Shown here piece by piece: positions 1 to 6,247 of a stretch of DNA of 8,712 bases. A program made the translations under genes and the position numbers. Numbering within the stretch: position 1 is the first letter of the stretch; each line of letters begins with the position of its first letter. Origin of the DNA: Chlorobiaceae bacterium (lineage in GTDB: Bacteria > Bacteroidota > Chlorobiia > Chlorobiales > Chlorobiaceae); NCBI GenBank assembly GCA_013336025.1, contig JAAXUM010000055.1, positions 1 to 8,712 on the forward strand. Direction: 5' to 3'. The notes beneath the pieces were generated by a model, which was not told the DNA's origin, did not search any database, and was given only the letters and a program-made list of their open reading frames with translations.

Positions 1-1516
1 GCACAACAATCTGGTACTCCTTGATCTTCTGGTCTTTGATATGTATCCAGTGACCAAGCGAACCTCGAGGCGCTTCAGTATAACCAAACACTATCGATTC
101 AGCAGGCCATGACGAAGGGTCCCATTTATCGCTGTTGAACGTCCTGTAATCCCCTTTCTTGACATTATCAACAAGCTGATCATAAAAATGCCGCATGAAT
201 CCAGCGGTCTGCTTGCACTCGATACCTCGCGCAGCTGTTCTGCCAAGAGTCGAAAAGAGTGCTTCCGGACCAACCTGAAGCTTGCCGAGAACCATACCGA
301 CGGTATCCTTGATCATTGGATCCCCTTTAGCATATGCCACAAGAACACGGGCAAGAGGCCCGACCTCCATTGCATGGTTTTTCCAGCGCGGAGTTTTCAG
401 CCAGCTGTACTTCTTGTCGGTATCGAGAAATTCAAACGGAGGTTTCGGACCGGTGTAAGCCGGTTTTGTCTCCCCTTCCCAAGGATGAAGGCCTTTACTG
501 TCTCCTTTTGAATAGGTATACCAGCTATGGCTCACCTCTTCGGTAACCTGGGCAGCATCCCGTGGATCAACATCGATAACGTTCGAAAGATCCTTGTTAA
601 GAATAGCCCCTCTCGGCCACAGAAGTGTCTTGTAGTCATCAAGCGAATTTTCAGGGAAATCGCCATAACTGAGATAGTTACCCAGGCCGCCTCCGTAGAG
701 CCATTCCTTGTAATATCCCGCAATAGCGATAAGGTCGGGAATATAGACCTGATCAATAAAGGTATTGGTATCGTCAATGATCTTCTTGATCAACGCAAAA
801 CGCTCGATATTGATGGCCGTATCACTATTTGGATCGATAGCACACGCCATACCTCCAACCAGATAGTTGGGATGCGGATTCTTGCCACCGAAAATCGTGT
901 GGATCTTGATGATCTCTTTCTGAAAATCAAGGGCTTCAAGGTAATGTGCAACTGCTATAAGGTTCACTTCCGGAGGAAGCTTGTATGCCGGGTGACCCCA
1001 GTAGCCATTTGAAAATATACCGAGCTGACCGCTCTCGACAAAACCAATCAGACGCTGCTGAAGATCCTTGAAATACCCTACTGATGATTTCGGCCAGGGA
1101 GAGATACTCTGGGCGATATCAGATGTCATTTTAGGATCAGCCTTCAGTGCACTGACAACATCCACCCAGTCAAGTGCATGGAGATGATAAAAGTGCACCA
1201 GATGATCCTGAGTCTGCTGGGTGGCATTCATCAGGTTTCTGATAATGCGGGCATTAAGCGGTACATCAATGCCCAGAGCATCCTCAACACAGCGTACAGA
1301 AGCAAGCGCATGAACACTTGTGCAGACACCGCAGATACGCTCGGCAAAAGCCCATGCATCGCGAGGATCACGACCTTTAAGAATAACTTCTATACCACGC
1401 CACATGGTGCCGCTGCTGAACGCATCCTCAATCTGGTTGCTGTCATTCAGCCTGGCCTCAATTCTCAGGTGTCCCTCTATGCGGGGAATAGGATCAACAA
1501 CAATTTTTCTTGACAT
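1..1516 (-). CDS. hupL: [NiFe] uptake hydrogenase large subunit HupL (partial, 3' end beyond window)
   Basis: Catalytic subunit of a membrane-bound group 1 [NiFe] hydrogenase, which splits H2 into protons and electrons at a Ni-Fe(CN)2CO centre. I translated the reverse complement from the ATG at 1516: the frame stays open for 505 codons to the left edge, with no frameshift. Visible hallmarks are PRIEGH with Glu14 (the proton-exit glutamate of the family), the N-terminal metal motif RICGVC..H (Cys62, Cys65, His69), Asp116 in HALDWV, HPWEGET in the middle, and APRGSLGHW with Pro483 and Arg484. Asp116, Pro483 and Arg484 match the residues that form the canopy over the active site. About 60 C-terminal residues are missing, including the DPCxxCxxH motif and the cleaved tail. 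There is no signal peptide, as expected for a subunit exported together with its Tat-bearing partner. It starts 17 nt after hupS behind an AAGGAG ribosome site, so the two genes form one operon. One small variation: RCVEDA (Cys76) replaces the usual RAVEDA. Confidence 0.97.
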   Translation of the reverse strand, partial: MSRKIVVDPIPRIEGHLRIEARLNDSNQIEDAFSSGTMWRGIEVILKGRDPRDAWAFAERICGVCTSVHALASVRCVEDALGIDVPLNARIIRNLMNATQQTQDHLVHFYHLHALDWVDVVSALKADPKMTSDIAQSISPWPKSSVGYFKDLQQRLIGFVESGQLGIFSNGYWGHPAYKLPPEVNLIAVAHYLEALDFQKEIIKIHTIFGGKNPHPNYLVGGMACAIDPNSDTAINIERFALIKKIIDDTNTFIDQVYIPDLIAIAGYYKEWLYGGGLGNYLSYGDFPENSLDDYKTLLWPRGAILNKDLSNVIDVDPRDAAQVTEEVSHSWYTYSKGDSKGLHPWEGETKPAYTGPKPPFEFLDTDKKYSWLKTPRWKNHAMEVGPLARVLVAYAKGDPMIKDTVGMVLGKLQVGPEALFSTLGRTAARGIECKQTAGFMRHFYDQLVDNVKKGDYRTFNSDKWDPSSWPAESIVFGYTEAPRGSLGHWIHIKDQKIKEYQIVV

Positions 1517-1525
1517 AACGAATCA

Positions 1526-1531
1526 CTCCTT
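1526..1531 (-). promoter_or_regulatory. Ribosome binding site of hupL
   Basis: On the minus strand AAGGAG lies 9 nt before the hupL ATG (1514-1516) and just beyond the hupS stop codon. It supports the chosen start, which also places the conserved IVVDPIPRIEGH segment at the usual distance from the N-terminus. Confidence 0.8.
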
Positions 1532-1533
1532 CT

Positions 1534-2616
1534 TTAAGCTTTGTCATTACCTTTACCTGATTTTCCCTTCTTAATTGCCGTAATAGTCGCATGCGCAGCA
1601 GCTCCAGCGGCAGCAGCTCCGAGCGCTACAGCACCGATTCTGTCCGCATTACTGTCAGAGCCGAGGAACGATACATCAGCAAGCCTCTTGTAGAATGGCC
1701 CATTGTCCCAGAAATGCGGTTCTGAACAACCGATACAGGGATGTCCCGATCCGATCGGAAAACTTGTACCATCGTTCCACTGTATCGTCGAGCAGGAGTT
1801 ATAGGTGGTCGGTCCCTTGCAACCCATCTTATAGAGACACCACCCCTTCCTTGTTGATTCATCATCGAAACTTCTGACAAACATACCGGCATCAAAAAAT
1901 GCTCGGCGATAGCATTTATCATGAATCCTTGTTTTGTAAAAAGCTTTTGGCCGGTTGAAACGGTCAAGGTCGGGCAGCTTGCCAAAGGTGTGAAAATGCG
2001 TAATAACTCCTGTCATAACCTCGGCTATCGGAGGGCAGCCCGGGACATTGACGATAGGTTTATCTTTTATGATCTCTGAAATCGGCGCAGCTCCTGAAGG
2101 GTTTGGATCAGCATTCTGCACACAACCGAACGAAGCGCATGCACCCCATGCAATAATTGCGGCTGCATCAGCAGCAGTCTCTTTCAGTGTATTGAGAAAC
2201 GAGTTACCTCCAACCATGCAGTATACGCCATCGTCTTTCGTAGAGACATTCCCCTCAACAGCGAGAATATATTTCCCTTTATAATCAGTCATGATTTTCT
2301 TTCGGACATCCTCAAGCTGATGACCGGCCGCTGCGCTGAGAACGTCATCGTAATCAAGCGAAATCATGTTGAAGATAATGTCTTCAATAGTGGGATGGGA
2401 TGAGCGGATAAACGATTCGGAACAGCAGGTACATTCAAGACCATGCAGCCAGATGACCGGGGTTCTTGGTTTTGCCTCCATTGCATGGACAATACTCGGT
2501 ACCATCGAAGGTGAAAGACCAAGATAAACCGATGTCAGTGAGCAGAACTTCAGAAAATCTCTGCGGCTGACACCACTGGCCCTGAAAATCTCGGCAAAAG
2601 ACTGGTTTTTTTGCAT
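1534..2616 (-). CDS. hupS: [NiFe] uptake hydrogenase small subunit HupS with Tat signal and six-Cys proximal cluster
   Basis: Electron-transfer subunit of the HupSL hydrogenase, 360 aa, a normal length for the HyaA/HupS family. The N-terminus carries a twin-arginine signal (SRRDFLKFC, residues 17-25) followed by a hydrophobic stretch, with likely cleavage near Ala45 or Ala48. Iron-sulfur ligands are all present. The distal [4Fe-4S] ligands are His232, Cys235, Cys260 and Cys266; the medial [3Fe-4S] ligands are Cys275, Cys294 and Cys297. The proximal cluster has six cysteines: Cys62, Cys64 and Cys65 in ECTCCSE, Cys160 and Cys165 in ACASFGC, and Cys194 in PGCPP. Cys64 and Cys165 are the two extra cysteines found in O2-tolerant enzymes such as E. 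coli Hyd-1, where they support a 4Fe-3S cluster; standard enzymes have Gly there. Residues about 326-348 form a small-residue hydrophobic segment followed by a Lys-rich tail, the usual C-terminal membrane anchor that sits by cytochrome b (HupC/HyaC). The mature protein should face the periplasm. First gene of the hup operon, with hupL directly after it. Confidence 0.97.
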   Translation of the reverse strand: MQKNQSFAEIFRASGVSRRDFLKFCSLTSVYLGLSPSMVPSIVHAMEAKPRTPVIWLHGLECTCCSESFIRSSHPTIEDIIFNMISLDYDDVLSAAAGHQLEDVRKKIMTDYKGKYILAVEGNVSTKDDGVYCMVGGNSFLNTLKETAADAAAIIAWGACASFGCVQNADPNPSGAAPISEIIKDKPIVNVPGCPPIAEVMTGVITHFHTFGKLPDLDRFNRPKAFYKTRIHDKCYRRAFFDAGMFVRSFDDESTRKGWCLYKMGCKGPTTYNSCSTIQWNDGTSFPIGSGHPCIGCSEPHFWDNGPFYKRLADVSFLGSDSNADRIGAVALGAAAAGAAAHATITAIKKGKSGKGNDKA

Positions 2617-2621
2617 TACTG

Positions 2622-2626
2622 CCTCC
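2622..2626 (-). promoter_or_regulatory. Ribosome binding site of hupS
   Basis: GGAGG on the minus strand ends 5 nt before the ATG at 2614-2616. This is a near-consensus Shine-Dalgarno sequence and fixes the start; the resulting N-terminus has the short n-region expected before a twin-arginine motif. Confidence 0.85.
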
Positions 2627-2729
2627 GTAAAGAATAGATCAGTTAATCAGGAATTGTCAACAGAACAAGGGCAAGAAGAAATGAAAAAACAGGATATTTC
2701 CATATCAGCTCTACAGGAACATTTTCTGA

Positions 2730-2758
2730 ATTTTAACAATTATTAATTTTATTCACAA
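2730..2758 (-). promoter_or_regulatory. Candidate sigma70-type promoter for hupSL
   Basis: On the minus strand TTGTGA (2753-2758, four of six matches to the -35 consensus) is separated by exactly 17 nt from TAAAAT (2730-2735, five of six matches to the -10 consensus). A run of eight T, partly overlapping the -35 box and extending upstream (2757-2764), could act as an UP element. Transcription would start near 2723 and give a leader of roughly 107 nt before hupS. The surrounding DNA is very A/T-rich, so a chance match is quite possible. I saw no sigma54 (TGGCAC-N5-TTGC) or clear FNR-type site. Confidence 0.4.
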
Positions 2759-2892
2759 AAAAAACTAAACAAATAAGCTTGCAGAGCATTTATCGGCTGA
2801 TCATCCTAAATAAATAAGGCATGCTCTATATATCAAAGTCTTTAATTTTCAGGTTTTTATCTGCGGGAATAGCGGGAGGAGTGCTGATTCAG

Positions 2893-2944
2893 AAACACGC
2901 ATGTCCCGATAAATCGGGACATGTTGAACGCATGCGCTGTGTTT
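2893..2944 (-). terminator. Strong nested inverted repeat after nuoN; probable transcript end of the nuo operon
   Basis: The core is an 11-bp perfect inverted repeat (CATGTCCCGAT at 2900-2910, ATCGGGACATG at 2913-2923). As RNA it makes a 9-bp GC-rich stem with a 6-nt loop. An outer pair surrounds it: AAACAC (2893-2898) with GTGTTT (2939-2944), and GCATG (2899-2903) can pair instead with CATGC (2931-2935). It begins about 50 nt past the nuoN stop codon. The tract after the stem on the minus strand is only weakly U-rich (CGTGTTTCTG), so it is not a textbook intrinsic terminator. It could instead protect a 3' end, or be a copy of a dispersed palindromic repeat. Confidence 0.5.
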
Positions 2945-2975
2945 GAATGTAACAGAAGTGGCGACAATATTCACC

Positions 2976-2994
2976 ACATTCAGCGATCGAATGT
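2976..2994 (-). repeat. Short inverted repeat directly after the nuoN stop
   Basis: ACATTC (2976-2981) pairs with GAATGT (2989-2994) across a 7-nt loop that starts three bases past the nuoN TGA. A second GAATGT at 2945-2950 can compete for the same ACATTC, so two alternative hairpins are possible. No T-run follows. A role in 3'-end processing is conceivable but unproven. Confidence 0.3.
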
Positions 2995-2996
2995 TT

Positions 2997-4532
2997 TCAA
3001 TAAACGCTGTTGCCGAACAATGCCGATGAATATTTCGCAAAATCTGAGAGCGGTGTGAAAAAGAGTCCGAAATAAAGAGTAAGAATCATGAATATGGCCA
3101 TGATTATCTGAGAAAGAAGTCCGATATCAAGACTCTTTTTCGGTTGCTCCTGAGACTCTCTGAGATACATGTTAAGAGGAATGAGCATATAGTAGTAGAG
3201 CGAAATAACACTGGTAAGCACACCGATAAGAGCAAGCCATATATAGATTGATCCTTTGGCAAGCATAGCGGTGAAAATCATAAGTTTTCCGATAAAGCCG
3301 ACTGTTGGAGGCAAGCCAACAAGGGAGATCAGAAAAACGGTCAGTGCTGCTCCGGCAAGCGGCATTTTTTTTCCAAGACCGCGATAATCATCGAGATTCT
3401 CGCTGCCGGTTTTGTTGGAAATAAGTATCACGACATAAAAAGCCCCAATATTCATCAAGAGATAGCCAAGCAGGTAAAACAGCGTTGCCTGGGTACCAAG
3501 TTCATCCATCATGATGATACCAAGCAGAAGATAACCGGCATGCGCAATAGAGGAGTAAGCAAGCATCCTTTTAACATTTTGCTGCCAGAGATCCACAACA
3601 TTACCATATATCATTGAAGCAATCGAGAGGATGATCAAAAGAAGCACCCAGTTGTTACTGATGATATTATCGTATTCAGGCCCACCGTGCGGAAGAGCTG
3701 TCAGGAAAAATCTCATGAGCACGGCAAACCCGGCTGCTTTTGAAGCTACAGAGAGATACGCTGTGATAGGAGTAGGCGCACCTTCATACACGTCAGGACT
3801 CCAGAAATGAAAAGGTACCGCTCCTATCTTGTAGCCGAATCCCGCAAGAATGAAAAGGGTTGCGATCATCATCACCAGAGCATCGCTGCTGTGAAGCTTC
3901 AGTTCCTCGCTTATTCTGAAAATATTTGTTTCACCTGTTATACCATAAATCAGTGAAAACCCGTAGATCATCAAACCCGTCGAGACAGCACCGTAAATCA
4001 GATATTTAAGTGCGGCTTCAGAAGATCGGGGGTCACGTTTCAGATACCCGGTCAGCACATACGCGGTTAAACCGACAAGTTCCATTGAGAGAAAAATCAT
4101 GAGCAGGTCCGTTGCTGAAGCCATCATGATCATACCGATAACCATTGCAACGACAAGAGAGTAATACTCTCCCATACCGGCACTCTCTCTGTTGAGATAC
4201 TCGTCATCCATAGAGATCAAAGCAGCAAGAATACCGGAAAGCACAAAAAAGTACTTGAAAAACAGGGCAAATTCATCAAGTACATACATACCGAAAAACA
4301 TCTCCCCTGCAGTCATGGCATGCTGCTGATAGATAAAGAAGACACTTCCGGCAAGACCAATCATCGTAATGACTGGTAACAAGGTGTTTTTTCGACCCTT
4401 TACGATCAGATCGACAACGATCAGAACCATAAAAAGCACAGAGAGATATATTTCAGGAATAAAATAACCGACGCTTGCTTTTATACCTGCAATGACACTC
4501 TGGATCTCAGCACCCGATGGCAGCTCGAACAT
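2997..4532 (-). CDS. nuoN: Complex I antiporter-like subunit NuoN (NdhB)
   Basis: Proton-pumping membrane subunit of NADH dehydrogenase-like complex I, 511 aa, close to the family norm, with about 14 hydrophobic segments. The proton-path residues of NuoN are all present: Glu151 in LSMELVGL, Lys176 in EAALKYLIYG, Lys235 in GYKIGAVPFHFW followed by SPDVYEGAPTP, Lys265 in SVASKAAGF, and Lys416 in PTVGFIGKLMIF on the broken helix TM12. The segment around 314-334 (DLWQQNVKRMLAYSSIAHAG) is the conserved antiporter-family signature. As in bacterial complex I generally, it sits closest to the connection with the small membrane subunits. The chosen ATG has only a weak GAAG ribosome site 7 nt upstream, and it follows the nuoM stop by 38 nt. 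It is the last gene of the nuo operon, ending in TGA and followed by inverted repeats. Confidence 0.96.
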   Translation of the reverse strand: MFELPSGAEIQSVIAGIKASVGYFIPEIYLSVLFMVLIVVDLIVKGRKNTLLPVITMIGLAGSVFFIYQQHAMTAGEMFFGMYVLDEFALFFKYFFVLSGILAALISMDDEYLNRESAGMGEYYSLVVAMVIGMIMMASATDLLMIFLSMELVGLTAYVLTGYLKRDPRSSEAALKYLIYGAVSTGLMIYGFSLIYGITGETNIFRISEELKLHSSDALVMMIATLFILAGFGYKIGAVPFHFWSPDVYEGAPTPITAYLSVASKAAGFAVLMRFFLTALPHGGPEYDNIISNNWVLLLIILSIASMIYGNVVDLWQQNVKRMLAYSSIAHAGYLLLGIIMMDELGTQATLFYLLGYLLMNIGAFYVVILISNKTGSENLDDYRGLGKKMPLAGAALTVFLISLVGLPPTVGFIGKLMIFTAMLAKGSIYIWLALIGVLTSVISLYYYMLIPLNMYLRESQEQPKKSLDIGLLSQIIMAIFMILTLYFGLFFTPLSDFAKYSSALFGNSVY

Positions 4533-4570
4533 AATTATCTTCGTTTATTCTTTTAGCTCTTTTTGTCAGG

Positions 4571-6208
4571 TTAATTCAGGGCCGTCATCACTACAGGAGA
4601 CAACACTTCAACCAGTTTGTTAATACTTGTCGTGAGCATGCCAAGCACAGGCATCGGATAAATGCCGAGGAAAATGATAATCACGGTTAACGGCACAAGC
4701 ATGGTAAGTTCGCGCGCGTCAAGATCAAGTTTTCCTTTCCAGTCATGGAAGTGAATGTGTTCATGACCATCCGTGCCAGCCTCAAGTTCATAGGCCGCAT
4801 CAGGCTTTCTCTTGCCAAGAAACATTCTCTGTAACGACCAGAGGAGATAAGCTGCACCAAAAACGATTCCAAGCACAGAGACGATCGCAATAGGTCGTGT
4901 TGTAACGGAGCTGAATGCACCGACAAACACAAGTGCTTCGGAAATAAACCCGCTCAGGCCGGGAAGACCGAGAGAGGCAAACCATGCAACGGTAACAAGC
5001 GCGGCGTAAACCGGCATATAGGAAGCAAGGCCACCGAATTTGTCGATCTGTCGGGTATGCGCCCTGTCGTAGATCACACCAACAAGAAGGAACAGCATGG
5101 CGGTAATGGTGCCATGATTGAACATCTGGTAAAGAGCCCCGACCATACCCTCGCTGTTTGCTGCGGCAAGTCCAAGGAGAACATAGCCCATATGGCTGAT
5201 TGACGAATAGGCAACCATCTTTTTAAGATCCTGCTGTGCAAGGGCACAGAAAGCACCATATATGATATTGATAGCGCCAAAAACACCTATGACATACATG
5301 GAGGCCTGGAAAACTTCCGGAAAAAGCGGGAAGTTGATCCGCATCATACCATAGGTACCAAGTTTAAGAAGCACACCTGCAAGAATAACCGAAATAGGCG
5401 TCGGCGCCTCGACGTGAGCATCCGGGAGCCATGTGTGAAAAGGGAACATCGGAACCTTGATGGCAAAACCGATAAACAGAACGATAAAGGCAATATAGCG
5501 CCACATAACGTTATCAGGACCAAGAATGGCATCCTTGATATAGTTCGACTGGCTTGCCATGGCAACAAGACTGAACGTGTGGTTATGCGTAACCGGATCA
5601 AGTACACTGAAATAGAGACCGATCATGACAAGCAGCATGAAGACAGATCCGAACAGGGTGTAGAGGAAAAACTTGATTGCGGCATATTCGCGATTCGGAC
5701 CACCCCATATACCGATAAGAAAGTACATCGGCAGAAGCATGAGCTCCCAGAAAACATAAAAAAGGAAGAAATCAAGCGCAACAAAACAGCCCATCATTGC
5801 TGTTGCAAGCAGGTTATAAAGTATAAAATAGCCTTTTACCTGCTTCTGGATTGTCCAGCTTGACAGAACGCCGATAGCCGAAATCAGCGCTGTAAGAATA
5901 ACCATGGTAATTGAAATACCATCGACACCGAGAAAATACTCGATATTGAGGGGGCCGAACCCGCCGAGATCAAGCGTGATCCATGGGAGACGCTCAATAA
6001 ACTGGAATGATCCCTGAGGAATTCCAGCCGCTGTTGCGGTAATGCCTGGCAGCGATGGATCGTACCCTCGCCAAATCAGAACTGCCAGCACCATCTGGAC
6101 AATTGCCGCAAGCAACGATACTATTCTGATGATCTGCTTTTGCGATGAAGGCACGGCAAGAATCACAAGACCGGCAAGAATAGGCAAAAAGACGATTAAA
6201 CTCAGCAT
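4571..6208 (-). CDS. nuoM: Complex I antiporter-like subunit NuoM (NdhD)
   Basis: Second of the three Mrp-antiporter-like proton channels of complex I, 545 aa, slightly longer than the E. coli protein (about 509). Key residues are kept: Glu155 in FWELMLLPMYFLIG (TM5), Lys251 in AIKVPMFPFHTW followed by LPDAHVEAPTP (TM7), Lys282 in AGVLLKLGTYG (TM8), and Glu424 in GLSGFISEALVF (TM12). The QQDLKKMVAYSSISHMGYV signature lies at about 325-343. An unusual hydrophilic loop (about 465-500) between the last two membrane helices carries an alternating His motif at 482-488. The ATG at 6206-6208 has only a poor ribosome site (CGGA close to the start), but the N-terminus (MLSLIVFLPILAG) is typical. Spacing to nuoL (39 nt) and nuoN (38 nt) fits a single operon. 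Confidence 0.97.
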   Translation of the reverse strand: MLSLIVFLPILAGLVILAVPSSQKQIIRIVSLLAAIVQMVLAVLIWRGYDPSLPGITATAAGIPQGSFQFIERLPWITLDLGGFGPLNIEYFLGVDGISITMVILTALISAIGVLSSWTIQKQVKGYFILYNLLATAMMGCFVALDFFLFYVFWELMLLPMYFLIGIWGGPNREYAAIKFFLYTLFGSVFMLLVMIGLYFSVLDPVTHNHTFSLVAMASQSNYIKDAILGPDNVMWRYIAFIVLFIGFAIKVPMFPFHTWLPDAHVEAPTPISVILAGVLLKLGTYGMMRINFPLFPEVFQASMYVIGVFGAINIIYGAFCALAQQDLKKMVAYSSISHMGYVLLGLAAANSEGMVGALYQMFNHGTITAMLFLLVGVIYDRAHTRQIDKFGGLASYMPVYAALVTVAWFASLGLPGLSGFISEALVFVGAFSSVTTRPIAIVSVLGIVFGAAYLLWSLQRMFLGKRKPDAAYELEAGTDGHEHIHFHDWKGKLDLDARELTMLVPLTVIIIFLGIYPMPVLGMLTTSINKLVEVLSPVVMTALN

Positions 6209-6247
6209 GTTCCGTATCTGTAGGTTTTCAGATTAAAAGTAAATCTC

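Larger units (their letters stand above)
2617..2996. other. 380-nt intergenic region between nuoN and hupS
   Basis: No convincing gene is present. Reading in the direction of transcription (right to left), it holds a 6-bp hairpin just after the nuoN stop (2976-2994), a strong nested inverted repeat (2893-2944), a direct repeat of TCCCGC (2863-2868 and 2872-2877), a 7-bp inverted repeat (2783-2789 with 2821-2827), an A/T-rich stretch with an eight-T run (2757-2764), a candidate promoter (2730-2758), and a pyrimidine-rich leader ending in the hupS ribosome site. The layout suggests that nuo transcription ends here and hup transcription starts here, so the two blocks are probably separate transcription units. 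That is inference; read-through cannot be excluded. Confidence 0.6.

Noticed and set aside
527..1012. Plus-strand open frame (161 aa) opposite hupL
   Set aside because: The minus strand here encodes an uninterrupted, conserved HupL; the plus frame has no recognisable domain.
1..1516. Possible broken hydrogenase large subunit, since no complete frame is bounded by a start and stop
   Set aside because: Manual translation from 1516 is open and conserved to the edge; the gene is cut only by the window boundary.
2655..2660. Perfect TTGACA (-35 box) on the minus strand upstream of hupS
   Set aside because: The best -10 candidates (TATTCT at 18 nt, TCTATT at 16 nt) are poor, and the start site would fall inside or just at the hupS ribosome site, leaving no usable leader.
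2686..2705. GATAT-GGAA-ATATC hairpin followed by a T-run on the minus strand, before hupS
   Set aside because: The stem is five A/T-rich pairs, too weak for a terminator, and it lies inside the hupS leader, where termination would need more support.
2681..2746. 21-codon plus-strand reading frame with a purine-rich stretch just before its ATG
   Set aside because: It is very short, antisense to the hupS leader and promoter, and its upstream AAGAAGAA is simply the complement of the pyrimidine-rich leader. There is no family resemblance.
5414..5863. Plus-strand open frame (149 aa) opposite nuoM
   Set aside because: It lies fully inside the conserved NuoM sequence, is charged and low in complexity, and is a complement shadow.
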